Origin: an uncultured Caryophanales bacterium
GTDB taxonomy: Bacteria; Bacillota_I; Bacilli_A; RFN20; CAG-826
Reading direction: 5' to 3'
Assembly: GCA_905197045.1 (NCBI GenBank)
Contig: CAJJXG010000015.1
Span: 1-33,757 of the forward strand
DNA: 33,757 nt
Below the pieces are notes generated by a model, which saw nothing but the letters and a program-made list of their open reading frames with translations, did no database searches and was not told where the DNA came from. Below, in pieces: positions 1 to 7,258 of this stretch; position 1 is the first letter of the stretch, and every line of letters begins with the position of its first letter. A program made the translations under genes and the position numbers.

Positions 1-47
1 ATGATATAATCCAGTTAACAAACATTTAATGTCTAGGAAACTGGGTA

Positions 48-77
48 CCTCTCAACAGCGAGGCGTTTTATTTATTT
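48..77 (+). terminator. Possible weak terminator (or T-box-like remnant) at the left edge
   Basis: CCTC (48-51) can pair with GAGG (60-63) and is followed by a T-rich run (66-77), so this could end a plus-strand transcript entering from the left of the window. The preceding text, TGGGTACC (42-49), resembles the GGTACC core of a T-box antiterminator, but no plus-strand gene follows for almost 2 kb. The stem is short, so the call is weak. Confidence 0.3.
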
Positions 78-79
78 GC

Positions 80-889
80 TTATTTATTGAAGAACTCTTT
101 TAATTCGTAGATAATTCCATCTTCTTCATTTGTATAGCGAGTAACGTTATGAGCAATTTTATGAAGATGAGGATGTCCATTTTTCATAACATAACTATGT
201 TTATAATCTCTTAACATTTCAATGTCGTTATCAGCATCACCAAAAACGATAACGTTATCTAAAGGAACGTTATAGATTTTGGCGATTTCTTTTATGGTGT
301 TTGATTTACTAATTCCGTTTAAATAAAGTTCACAATATTCATCTCCACCCCAAAAACGAACTTGGACATCTTCAAAATTAGAGACAATTTCTTTAATCTT
401 GTTTCTTTTTTGATCATCATTATCGATTTTCATTACAAAAGTAAAAACATCATCGTTTAAGGTTTCATTTAACGGACCTTCAATAACTTCAAGATCATCT
501 TTTTCATAAAAGGCAAAAAGAAAAGCATCGTTTTTATCGATGTATATTTTCTTTTCGTTTTCACTCATTGCTGAATAGATTAATCCATCTTTTAAAAGAG
601 AATATATTGATTTTGCAGTGTTTTTGTTGATTTTATGAATAATTTCGTAGTGTTTTAAATTTGGATCAGTAGAGTAGTGACCATTATAAGCGATAACTGG
701 AGAGGAACTTAAACCAATATCGTTATAATATTCAAGAACGCTTCTTAAAGCTCTACCTGAAGTAATTACAATTAAGTGTCCTTCGTTTTCTAACTCTTTT
801 AAATATTCCTTAGTTTTTATTGAAATGGTTTTATCGTCCTTTAAAAGGGTCCCATCTAAATCTAAAGCAATTAAATATTTTTTATTCAT
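80..889 (-). CDS. Cof-type HAD-IIB family hydrolase (sugar or nucleotide phosphatase)
   Basis: A 269-aa cytosolic haloacid dehalogenase phosphatase of the Cof/YidA class (HAD subclass IIB), which hydrolyses small phosphorylated metabolites through an aspartyl-phosphate intermediate with Mg2+. Visible motifs: motif I DLDGTLL near the N-terminus (nucleophile Asp10, acid/base Asp12), motif II VITSGR, a motif III Lys in the KSNTIKEIA stretch, and motif IV VFGDADNDIEML near the C-terminus. The length is typical. The start is taken as the ATG at 889, which overlaps the trpS stop by 8 bases (ATGAATAA) and suggests translational coupling. An in-frame TTG at 904 and another ATG at 895 are possible alternatives. 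The substrate cannot be read from the sequence. It is downstream of and co-transcribed with trpS, with no obvious functional link. Confidence 0.9.
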   Translation of the reverse strand: MNKKYLIALDLDGTLLKDDKTISIKTKEYLKELENEGHLIVITSGRALRSVLEYYNDIGLSSSPVIAYNGHYSTDPNLKHYEIIHKINKNTAKSIYSLLKDGLIYSAMSENEKKIYIDKNDAFLFAFYEKDDLEVIEGPLNETLNDDVFTFVMKIDNDDQKRNKIKEIVSNFEDVQVRFWGGDEYCELYLNGISKSNTIKEIAKIYNVPLDNVIVFGDADNDIEMLRDYKHSYVMKNGHPHLHKIAHNVTRYTNEEDGIIYELKEFFNK

Positions 890-1883
890 GAACATATAAA
901 CCAACAGTCTTTTTAACCTTTGTTAAAGTTTTATTAGCAACATATCTTGCTTTTTCTTTACCAGCATTTAAGACTTCATTAATTGTTTTGCTGTTCAAGA
1001 AAGTCTTATATCTTTCTTGAAATGGTACAAGTTCTTCTAATACCTTATCAGCAACAATCTTTTTAAATTCACCATATTGATGAATGTCTTTAAATTTTGC
1101 TTGAGCTTCTTCAATTGTGATATCACTTAAAGCAGCATAAATTTGAAGAAGATTAGAAATTCCAGGTTTATTAATTGGATCATAATAGATATCGCTTCCA
1201 GTATCGGTTACGGCTGACATAATCTTTTTTCTAATAATATTAGGTTCATCTTTTAAGAAAATATCGCCTTTTGGATCACTTTTTGACATTTTTTTGGTTG
1301 GATCTGTAAGAGACATAATACGAGCTCCAACTTTAGGAGTGATGGCTTTAGGCATAATAAAGACTTCTTTGTTATAACGAGTGTTAAAACGATGGACTAA
1401 ATCTCGACATAATTCAACGTGTTGCCTTTGATCTTCACCAACTGGAACAATGTCAGGATTATAAAGAAGAATATCAGCACACATTAAAACAGGATAAGCA
1501 AAAAGTCCAACTCCAATTGCTTCATGATTCATTTTGGCTGATTTATCCTTAAATTGAGTCATTCTTGATAATTCACCCATATAAAGATAATTAATTAAAA
1601 TTGAATTTAATTCTGAATGAGCAGAGACATCGCTTTGAAGAAAAATAGTAGTTTTAGAAGTGTCTAGTCCAGCTGCAAGATAAAATGCAACAATATCTTT
1701 TGTATTGTTTTTTAAAAATTGGGGATCAATTGGAAGAGTTAATGCGTGTAAATCCGCAATAAAAACAAATGACTCATATTCATCTTGGACTTTTTTAAAG
1801 TTTCTTAATGCTCCAATATAATTACCTAAAGTTAAGTTTCCTGTAGGTTTAATTCCACTTAAAGATCTTTTCATGTTACACAT
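882..1883 (-). CDS. trpS: Tryptophanyl-tRNA synthetase
   Basis: Class I aminoacyl-tRNA synthetase that charges tRNA-Trp in the cytosol. The protein is 333 aa, the usual bacterial TrpS length. The HIGH-like signature is PTGNLTLGNYIG (about residues 13-24), and the KMSKS loop is seen exactly (residues 198-202). The internal motif GEDQRQHVELCRDL is typical of TrpS. The start at 1883 follows a good ribosome site (GAGGTG, minus strand, 1889-1894). A second in-frame ATG three codons later is too far from that site. First gene of a two-gene minus-strand unit with the HAD phosphatase and divergent from cysS. No T-box leader is present in the short upstream gap, so tryptophan-responsive control is not evident here. 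Confidence 0.97.
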   Translation of the reverse strand: MCNMKRSLSGIKPTGNLTLGNYIGALRNFKKVQDEYESFVFIADLHALTLPIDPQFLKNNTKDIVAFYLAAGLDTSKTTIFLQSDVSAHSELNSILINYLYMGELSRMTQFKDKSAKMNHEAIGVGLFAYPVLMCADILLYNPDIVPVGEDQRQHVELCRDLVHRFNTRYNKEVFIMPKAITPKVGARIMSLTDPTKKMSKSDPKGDIFLKDEPNIIRKKIMSAVTDTGSDIYYDPINKPGISNLLQIYAALSDITIEEAQAKFKDIHQYGEFKKIVADKVLEELVPFQERYKTFLNSKTINEVLNAGKEKARYVANKTLTKVKKTVGLYVHE

Positions 1884-1901
1884 AGTTTCACCTCATCAAA
1901 T

Positions 1902-1907
1902 ATTATA
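1902..1907 (-). promoter_or_regulatory. Probable -10 box of the trpS promoter
   Basis: A perfect TATAAT on the minus strand lies about 8 bases upstream of the trpS ribosome site, implying a very short 5' leader. No good -35 box is visible at the expected distance. The same 160-bp gap must also hold the divergent cysS promoter, for which only weak TATGAT boxes (2016-2021 and 2021-2026) are seen. Confidence 0.4.
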
Positions 1908-2043
1908 TATGAAAATTTATGGAATGCATTTTATTCATGATTATTTTACTTTTCATTTACATTTGTTAATAAAATTAAGAATTCTATTTACTATTAAATG
2001 AAGAAAGAGACTATTTATGATATGATTTTTTCGGAGATTAGAA

Positions 2044-3375
2044 ATGAATATTAGATTTTATAACTCATTAACAAATAAGGTTGAAGAATTTAAACCAATT
2101 AAGGAAAAAGAAGTATCAATTTATGTGTGCGGACCTACTGTTTATAATGATCCGCATATTGGAAATATGCGTCCAGTCGTATTTTTTGATACTTTCAGAA
2201 AGTTTCTGGAAGAAGTTGGCTATCAAGTTAAATATGTTTCAAACTACACTGATGTCGACGACAAGATTATTAAAAAAGCTATCGAGGAAAAGAAAAGTGA
2301 AAAAGAGATCACAACATTTTTTATTAATGAGTATGAAAAATGTTTATCTGCTTTAAATGTGGCTAAAGCTTATGAGAATCCTAAGGTTACTGAATACATG
2401 CCTTCAATTATTTCTTATATTAATGGACTTGTTGAAAAAGGAGCAGCCTATGTAAATGATGGGGAAGTCTTTTTTGACGTAACAAAAGATAAAAAATATG
2501 GCGAGTTATCAAAAATCAATGTTGAGGATTTAATTAGCGGAGCTAGAGTTGAACAAAATAGCAAAAAAGAAAACCCTTTAGATTTTTTACTTTGGAAAAA
2601 TACAAATGAAGGGATTAAATGGGAATCCCCATGGTGTTTAGGTAGACCAGGGTGGCACACAGAATGTTGTGTTATGATAGATACAATTTTTAAAGGGATG
2701 ATTGATATTCATGGTGGTGGAATTGACTTAAAATTCCCACATCACGAAAATGAAATCGCTCAAGCTGAAGCAATGCATAAAAATCACATCGCAAATTATT
2801 GGCTTCATACCGCTATGATGGATATCAAGGGTGAGAAAATGTCTAAATCTTTAGGAAATGTTATTCTTGCTAAAGATGCCATTAAAGAATATGGAGCTGA
2901 TACAATTCGTCTTTTACTTTTAAATTGCGATTATCGTAGTGTTATCAATTTTTCTGATGAAACAATTAAAGATGCTTCTAGTATTGTTCAAAAATTAAGT
3001 ATGGTTTATAAACAACTCAATCTTTTATTAAATGTAGAAAAAGTTGAACTAAATGGTGTAAGCGAAAAAATTAAACCATTTCTTGATAGCTTAGCAAACG
3101 ATATTAACCTTCCTAATGCAATTACTAATTTATTAGATGTAATAAAAGAAGCAAATATTGAGTTAAGAAAAAAAGAGAAAAATATCGATTTATTAAAAGA
3201 AGATTTCTATGCATTAACCAAGATGTCTTATATTTTAGGTCTTCATTTTGCTCCATTAAAACTTAATGATACAGACTTAAATCTTTATCAAAATTATCTT
3301 GATGCAAAAAGTCAAAGAGATTTTGAAAAATCGGATATTTTAAGAAAAGAGTTAATTGAAAAAGGAATTCTATAA
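2044..3375 (+). CDS. cysS: Cysteinyl-tRNA synthetase
   Basis: Class I synthetase charging tRNA-Cys, 443 aa. The HIGH motif is HIGN (residues 38-41) and KMSKS is intact (265-269). The four zinc ligands that select cysteine can be assigned to Cys29, Cys208 (in WHTEC), His233 and Glu237 (in HHENE). The C-terminal helical anticodon-binding part ends slightly early compared with longer family members. The ribosome site GGAG (2033-2036) sits 7 bases before the ATG. It opens the conserved cluster that runs to rpoC, as in Bacillus; the mrnC gene that normally follows cysS there is absent and rlmB comes next. Confidence 0.97.
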   Translation: MNIRFYNSLTNKVEEFKPIKEKEVSIYVCGPTVYNDPHIGNMRPVVFFDTFRKFLEEVGYQVKYVSNYTDVDDKIIKKAIEEKKSEKEITTFFINEYEKCLSALNVAKAYENPKVTEYMPSIISYINGLVEKGAAYVNDGEVFFDVTKDKKYGELSKINVEDLISGARVEQNSKKENPLDFLLWKNTNEGIKWESPWCLGRPGWHTECCVMIDTIFKGMIDIHGGGIDLKFPHHENEIAQAEAMHKNHIANYWLHTAMMDIKGEKMSKSLGNVILAKDAIKEYGADTIRLLLLNCDYRSVINFSDETIKDASSIVQKLSMVYKQLNLLLNVEKVELNGVSEKIKPFLDSLANDINLPNAITNLLDVIKEANIELRKKEKNIDLLKEDFYALTKMSYILGLHFAPLKLNDTDLNLYQNYLDAKSQRDFEKSDILRKELIEKGIL

Positions 3376-3465
3376 TCTATTGTATAACTACGTTATATCA
3401 ATTAGAAAATGATTAAAAAAAGTCTAGTTTTGAGACGATAATTTACTGTAAAGGTTAAGAGAAAT

Positions 3466-4179
3466 ATGATTATATATGGAATAAACACCATCCGCGCCTG
3501 CCTTGAAAAGAACTCATTATTAAAGGTGATGGTGTCAAAAGAGTTTTCTAACCGTAGTTTACTAAACTCGATTAAAGAAAAAGGGATTAAGATTGAACTA
3601 ACTACAAAAGAAAAGATTAATGAGTTAGCTCCAGGAGTAAATCAAGGGATATGTGGATATATTAAGGATGTTGAGCCACTTGATTTAACTGGGCTCATTA
3701 ACAAAGCTAAAAAGCAAGAAAGTAATGGGATTACTCCAATTATTGTTATTCTTGATCAATTGACTGATCCACATAATTTAGGAGCAATTTTAAGAAGTTG
3801 TGATGCTTTTAATGCAATAGGAGTAATCTATAAAAAACATAATAGTGTCTCTTTAAATGGGACGGTTGCTAAAGTTTCTACGGGCGCGATAAATTTTGTT
3901 AATTGTTGTGAAGTCACTAATTTAACTAGAGCAATCGAAGCACTAAAAAAGAATGGTTTTTGGGTTGTTGGATTAGATGGGGAAGCTAATTCAAAATTTA
4001 AAGATGTACCACAAAATGCTCCATTAGCCGTTGTTGTTGGCAGTGAAGGATATGGTATCTCCCGCCTAGTTAAAGAAAACTGTGATTTAATTTGTGCTAT
4101 CCCAATGTTTGGACATGTTAATTGCTTAAATGCCTCTGTTGCCTGTTCAATTGCCCTCTATGCTTTAAGAACGCGCTAA
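3466..4179 (+). CDS. rlmB: 23S rRNA 2'-O-methyltransferase RlmB (SpoU family)
   Basis: 237-aa SpoU/TrmH-family (SPOUT knot) methyltransferase, expected to methylate the 2'-O of a conserved guanosine in 23S rRNA domain V (Gm2251 in E. coli numbering). An N-terminal substrate-binding part (about residues 1-75) precedes the catalytic knot. The three SPOUT motifs are visible: motif 1 with DPHNLGAILRSCDAF, motif 2 with VVVGSEGYGISRLV, and motif 3 with IPMFGHVNCLNASVA, where the usual SLNVSVA reads CLNASVA. The position matches Bacillus yacO/rlmB. A GCTAAG/CTTAGC mini-hairpin (4175-4189) straddles its stop codon just ahead of the next gene's ribosome site. Confidence 0.93.
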   Translation: MIIYGINTIRACLEKNSLLKVMVSKEFSNRSLLNSIKEKGIKIELTTKEKINELAPGVNQGICGYIKDVEPLDLTGLINKAKKQESNGITPIIVILDQLTDPHNLGAILRSCDAFNAIGVIYKKHNSVSLNGTVAKVSTGAINFVNCCEVTNLTRAIEALKKNGFWVVGLDGEANSKFKDVPQNAPLAVVVGSEGYGISRLVKENCDLICAIPMFGHVNCLNASVACSIALYALRTR

Positions 4180-4203
4180 GTTTCTTAGCCTAAGAGGTGG
4201 GGT

Positions 4204-4839
4204 ATGACTCAAAAAAATGAATATTATAATAATCTTGTAAAATTAGCTCGAACGAATTCCATTTACCATCAGAATTTGCTTTATAAAGAAGCCTTATATT
4301 TAATTCAACCGATTATTTATAAGTATAAAAACTATGCCATTAAATTTGGCATTAGTCGTAATGACTTACAAGATTTAATGAATGAGACATTCCTGAAACT
4401 GCTTTTAGAAAAAATTGATTTTTATGAGAATTTTTCTTCTTATTATCGAAGGAAGTATGAATTCGACATTTTAAGGCTTTTTAAAACTTATAAAACAAAA
4501 AAGAGCCTTGTATTAAAAGAAGCTTTGACAACTTCTTATTTTAAAAATAGAAATAATGAAATGAATTTACAAAATAGTTCTGTTGAAGAAATTTCTTTTA
4601 GCGAAAAGATCTTTGATGAAAGAAATTTTGCTTTAGAACGCCTTAAAGATCTTCATCATATCGAGGAAGTGGAGATGAATGTTTTTCAATATTATCTTAA
4701 GGGTTTTAAGATAAACGAGATCGCCACAATCTTTAAAATATCGGAATACAAAATACGAAATTCTATACTTGATACAGCAAGGAAGCTCGCAAAACTCGAC
4801 TTTTTTAATGAAGAATCTGAAAATATAAATCTTTCTTGA
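4204..4839 (+). CDS. Divergent sigma-70 family sigma factor (sigH position)
   Basis: 211-aa protein that appears to be a two-domain sigma factor. A region-2-like segment (about residues 50-100) contains LQDLMNETFLKLLLEK followed by an aromatic and basic stretch (YYRRKYEFDILRLFK). A region-4 helix-turn-helix (about 150-195) contains YLKGFKINEIATIFKISEYKI. The place between rlmB and the rpmG-secE-nusG genes is exactly where sigH sits in Bacillus, and the length agrees, but the sequence is far from a textbook SigH, so I leave the symbol empty. The strong ribosome site AGAGGTGG is 24 bases after rlmB. It could be a competence or stress sigma factor as in other Bacilli, or a helix-turn-helix protein derived from one. 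Confidence 0.72.
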   Translation: MTQKNEYYNNLVKLARTNSIYHQNLLYKEALYLIQPIIYKYKNYAIKFGISRNDLQDLMNETFLKLLLEKIDFYENFSSYYRRKYEFDILRLFKTYKTKKSLVLKEALTTSYFKNRNNEMNLQNSSVEEISFSEKIFDERNFALERLKDLHHIEEVEMNVFQYYLKGFKINEIATIFKISEYKIRNSILDTARKLAKLDFFNEESENINLS

Positions 4840-4892
4840 AAAATAATAAGCGACAATTTGTGTAATTATCTTACTGATTTTTTATTGTGAGT

Positions 4893-4898
4893 TATAAT
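4893..4898 (+). promoter_or_regulatory. -10 box upstream of the 148-aa gene
   Basis: A perfect TATAAT lies 24 bases before the start codon and just upstream of the ribosome site AAGGAGA (4905-4911). No convincing -35 is visible; the best placed hexamer (TTACTG, 4871-4876) is poor. It suggests that the 148-aa gene has its own transcript start. Confidence 0.45.
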
Positions 4899-4921
4899 AT
4901 TTTCAAGGAGAGAAGTAATTA

Positions 4922-5368
4922 ATGGTTGATGACAGCTATGTAAGTGCAAAAGTATTACTATTAGAGCATTATAACTTTATCAGTAATAAGATGAATGAAC
5001 TTAAAAACATCAAATCAAGTGATGATTATTTAGCTTGGTTGAAAGAAAACAAAAAAATCCTTAATGACTTTGCTCGTGTTAATCATCAAATTACATATCT
5101 TTTTGATTATGATATTGGTCAATTCACAACCGATGATTTTACTTATGAATTAGCGCGCCGCTATATTTTTGATAATATCAAAGAACTTGACGATATTATT
5201 GATAGATTCAAAAAAGGTGAAGAAGTCTATTTAAATGAAAACGATAACGAACATACAGATACTAATGTAATTGTTGTTCCACATGTAAGTATCGACGATA
5301 TGATTGGCTTAAAAAATAGATATCTTACTTATCTTGAAGATTTAGATTCTCACCTTCCAAAATGCTGA
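4922..5368 (+). CDS. Hypothetical protein, 148 aa
   Basis: I do not recognise this protein. It is acidic, predicted mostly helical in its first 100 residues, has no signal peptide or membrane segment, and carries a low-complexity acidic stretch (about residues 99-110, rich in Glu, Asn and Asp) before a final helical segment. It has a good ribosome site (AAGGAGA) and a TATAAT box in front, ends with TGA, and has normal local codon use, so it is very likely a real gene. It sits between the sigma factor and rpmG, a place that holds no such gene in Bacillus. A regulatory partner of the sigma factor is one guess, without direct support. Confidence 0.75.
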   Translation: MVDDSYVSAKVLLLEHYNFISNKMNELKNIKSSDDYLAWLKENKKILNDFARVNHQITYLFDYDIGQFTTDDFTYELARRYIFDNIKELDDIIDRFKKGEEVYLNENDNEHTDTNVIVVPHVSIDDMIGLKNRYLTYLEDLDSHLPKC

Positions 5369-5376
5369 TTATATTA

Positions 5377-5405
5377 TTGACTTTTTTCTAGTAGAAAAGT
5401 ATCAT
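5377..5405 (+). promoter_or_regulatory. Promoter of rpmG-secE-nusG
   Basis: TTGACT (5377-5382), a 17-base spacer, then TATCAT (5400-5405), each one base off the sigma-A consensus. The spacer contains a 15-base perfect dyad, TTTTCTA-G-TAGAAAA (5384-5398). Transcription would start about 25 bases before the rpmG start codon. Confidence 0.65.
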
Positions 5406-5438
5406 TTGTGATAGTTTGTTATGTATAGGAAATAAGTG

Positions 5439-5588
5439 ATGAGAAAAAAAGTTATTTTAATTTGCTCAGAATGTCTAGCTAGGAACTATACAACAACGAA
5501 GAGAGTGGAAGACAAAACTACTAGACTTGAACTTAAAAAGTTCTGTCCTCATTGTGGTAAATATACTATTCACAAAGAGAGCAGATAG
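5439..5588 (+). CDS. rpmG: 50S ribosomal protein L33
   Basis: A 49-codon gene, short enough to be missed. The translation begins MRKKVILICSEC and ends with the typical L33 tail CPHCGKYTIHKESR. Two CxxC pairs (Cys9/Cys12 and Cys36/Cys39) make this the zinc-binding form of L33, a component of the large ribosomal subunit near the E site. The ribosome site AGGA (5427-5430) lies 8 bases before the ATG. Its stop codon overlaps the secE ribosome site. The order rpmG-secE-nusG is universal in Bacilli. Confidence 0.95.
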   Translation: MRKKVILICSECLARNYTTTKRVEDKTTRLELKKFCPHCGKYTIHKESR

Positions 5589-5597
5589 GAGGTATTT

Positions 5598-5801
5598 ATG
5601 CACAAGATTATTGGTTACTTCAAAGGTGTATTTAAAGAAGGCAAAAGAATCAAATGGCCTAAAAGACTTCAATTTGTTCCAGCCGTTACTGTAGTTTTAT
5701 GTATAACTATTTTTGCTGCAATTTTCCTCGCTCTTGAGGATTATGCTGGCGGAATCTTAGTTCAACAATTAAGAGATGCATTTAGTTCTCTTAGAGGCTA
5801 A
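5598..5801 (+). CDS. secE: Preprotein translocase subunit SecE
   Basis: 67-aa single-span membrane subunit of the SecYEG translocon that clamps SecY. The N-terminal amphipathic, basic helix contains the conserved KEGKRIKWPKR motif (about residues 13-23), followed by one transmembrane helix (about 27-48). Short one-span SecE is usual in Gram-positive bacteria. The ribosome site AGGAGGT overlaps the rpmG stop codon, 6 bases ahead of the ATG. Followed closely by nusG. Confidence 0.93.
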   Translation: MHKIIGYFKGVFKEGKRIKWPKRLQFVPAVTVVLCITIFAAIFLALEDYAGGILVQQLRDAFSSLRG

Positions 5802-5821
5802 TTAGTTAAGAGGGGAAAGTT

Positions 5822-6421
5822 ATGACAGAAGAAACAAATAAACTTGCTGAAAAGCAATGGTATATTGCTACAACCTATAGCGGACATGAACAAAAAGCCG
5901 CTGAAAACATCAAAAGACGTATAGATAGCATGAATCTTAAAGATTACGTTTTTAGAATTGTTGTAGCTGAAGAACAAGTTCAAGAAAAAGATAAAGATGG
6001 CAAGTTAAAAACTGTTAAAAATAAAGAAACATGTCTTGAAGAACCAAAAATGAAAACCATTAACCTTTATCCTGGTTATGTTTTTGTTGAAATGATTATG
6101 ACCGATGAAAGCTGGTTTATGATTAGAAATACTCCAGGAGTTACAGGCATTGCTGGATCTAGTGGTGGTGGGCAAAAACCTACACCTGTTTCTGGAAGAG
6201 AAATTGAAGCTGTCTTAAAGAGAATGGGTGTTGTTGATAGCTCAATGTATGAGGACTACCATATTGGAGATAATGTCAAAATTATTCATGGCACCTTTGA
6301 TGGTCTTGAAGGTAAAATTTCAAGCATCGACAAAGAAAGTGGAACAGTTGTCGTTCAAACAATGTTCTTTGGTAGAGTTACTCCAGTCGAACTTGAATTC
6401 TCTGAAATTATTAGAATTTAA
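5822..6421 (+). CDS. nusG: Transcription termination/antitermination protein NusG
   Basis: 199-aa elongation factor that binds the RNA polymerase clamp. The NGN domain starts with KQWYIATTYSGHEQKA and contains LYPGYVFVEM and IRNTPGVTGIAGSSGGG. The C-terminal KOW domain contains HIGDNVKIIHGTFDGLEGKI and ends MFGRVTPVELEF. It is about 20 residues longer than Bacillus NusG. Part of the excess is a longer charged loop in the NGN domain just before LYPGYVF, which includes a Cys. The ribosome site is GAGGGGA. A strong terminator follows. Confidence 0.96.
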   Translation: MTEETNKLAEKQWYIATTYSGHEQKAAENIKRRIDSMNLKDYVFRIVVAEEQVQEKDKDGKLKTVKNKETCLEEPKMKTINLYPGYVFVEMIMTDESWFMIRNTPGVTGIAGSSGGGQKPTPVSGREIEAVLKRMGVVDSSMYEDYHIGDNVKIIHGTFDGLEGKISSIDKESGTVVVQTMFFGRVTPVELEFSEIIRI

Positions 6422-6443
6422 GAAGTTACAAATAAAATTTATT

Positions 6444-6469
6444 GAACTCGGTTTATCCGAGTTCTTTTT
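6444..6469 (+). terminator. Terminator after nusG
   Basis: Perfect 8-bp stem GAACTCGG/CCGAGTTC with loop TTTAT, followed by five T. It closes the rpmG-secE-nusG transcript and separates it from the ribosomal protein operon. Confidence 0.9.
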
Positions 6470-6693
6470 AAATTAGTTAATTTTACTGAAGAATTTAAAA
6501 ATATATTTTAAACTTTATTATCTAAAAACCTTGCAAAACTTAAATTTTTTAAACGAAAGTGTAACAAATTGATAAATGGATTGAGATTTAATTTTCTTCA
6601 AATTATTAGTTTTTAAGACCTAGTTTTATATACAACAAAAGGTGCTTAATTTTGGTTATTGTGGTATAGAAAAGAAATTTAATAAAAAAGTGC
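6470..6693. other. AT-rich spacer with no recognised content
   Basis: About 220 bases between the nusG terminator and the rplK promoter. No convincing gene, RNA or repeat is seen. It contains AAAAACCTTGCAA (6524-6536), which also begins the inverted repeat downstream of rpoC, but the same core occurs by chance inside a coding region as well. Confidence 0.5.
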
Positions 6694-6722
6694 TTGTTTT
6701 TATTATAGATTTAGGGTATATT
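6694..6722 (+). promoter_or_regulatory. Promoter of the rplK-rplA operon
   Basis: TTGTTT (6694-6699), exactly 17 bases, TATATT (6717-6722). The transcript would begin at about 6729, right at the base of the first leader hairpin, giving a leader of about 100 nt. Confidence 0.7.
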
Positions 6723-6727
6723 ATTAA

Positions 6728-6806
6728 AGCGTTTCGGCTGATTAAAAATGAAGCGCTATTAGATTTATCTAATAGGTGGGAGGAGAGGCGAACTACTCCA
6801 AACCAC
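6728..6806 (+). promoter_or_regulatory. Structured rplK leader, probable L1-binding autoregulatory site
   Basis: Three stems can be drawn: 6728-6735 with 6750-6757 (8 bp, one G-U), 6756-6763 with 6768-6775 (8 bp, loop TTTA), and a two-part stem 6776-6779/6803-6806 plus 6782-6785/6796-6799 with an internal loop. The strand TAGGTGGGAGG (6773-6783) matches the L1-binding stretch of 23S rRNA as I recall it for E. coli (UAGGUGGGAGG). L1 is known to repress its own L11-L1 operon by binding an rRNA-like mRNA site near rplK. The assignment to L1 is therefore mixed observation and family knowledge. Confidence 0.7.
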
Positions 6807-6828
6807 TAACATTGAAAGGAGAACTACA

Positions 6829-7242
6829 ATGGGTAAAAGAGTCGCAAAAGTAGTTAAGATGGAATTACCTGGTGGTGAAGCAAAACCAGGACCAAAATTA
6901 GCTAGTGCCGGCGTTGTTATGCCAAAATTCTGTACAGAATTTAACGCAAAAACAGCTGACAGAAAAGGTGAGGTTGTACCTGTTATTATTACAGCCTATG
7001 AAGACAAATCCTTCAGCATGGAAATTAAAACTTCCCCAGTTACCGGTTTACTTTTAAAAGCCGCTGGAATTGCTAAAGGTAGTTCTAATGCTAAAACCAC
7101 AAAAGTTGGTAAAGTAACAAAAGAACAAATCAAGAAAATTGCTGAATACAAAATGCCAGATTTAAATGCTAACGACATTGATGCAGCAGTTAAAATTATC
7201 GAAGGAAGTGCTCGTAACATGGGCCTTGAAGTCATTGACTAA
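6829..7242 (+). CDS. rplK: 50S ribosomal protein L11
   Basis: 137-aa L11, which binds the GTPase-associated region of 23S rRNA, contacts translation factors and is needed for RelA-type stringent sensing. The C-terminal rRNA-binding domain is normal (KMPDLN, EGSARNMGL). The N-terminal domain is odd. After AKPGP the family's near-invariant PPVGPALGQ segment is replaced by a shorter PKLASAGVVMPKFC stretch, about four residues shorter than usual, removing prolines linked to thiostrepton binding. The reading frame is intact and the rest of the protein aligns, so this is not a sequencing artefact of a simple kind. Ribosome site AAAGGAGAA. Followed by rplA. Confidence 0.95.
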   Translation: MGKRVAKVVKMELPGGEAKPGPKLASAGVVMPKFCTEFNAKTADRKGEVVPVIITAYEDKSFSMEIKTSPVTGLLLKAAGIAKGSSNAKTTKVGKVTKEQIKKIAEYKMPDLNANDIDAAVKIIEGSARNMGLEVID

Positions 7243-7258
7243 TTGGAGGGTATGAGAA

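Noticed and set aside
80..904. Longer start (TTG at 904) for the HAD phosphatase
   Set aside because: The ATG at 889 gives the standard N-terminus just before the DLDGT motif and a typical coupled overlap with the trpS stop.
4922..5368. TGA read as Trp (Mycoplasma code)
   Set aside because: Genes end naturally at TGA, followed at once by new starts, and conserved Trp positions use TGG.
5475..5672. Minus-strand open frame over rpmG/secE
   Set aside because: It is antisense to rpmG, a clear L33 gene, and has no features of its own.
6524..6536. AAAAACCTTGCAA shared with the inverted repeat at 17,682 as a dispersed element
   Set aside because: Only about 13 bases are shared, no second arm is present here, and the same core occurs inside the coding region of the second ATPase (about 26,335).
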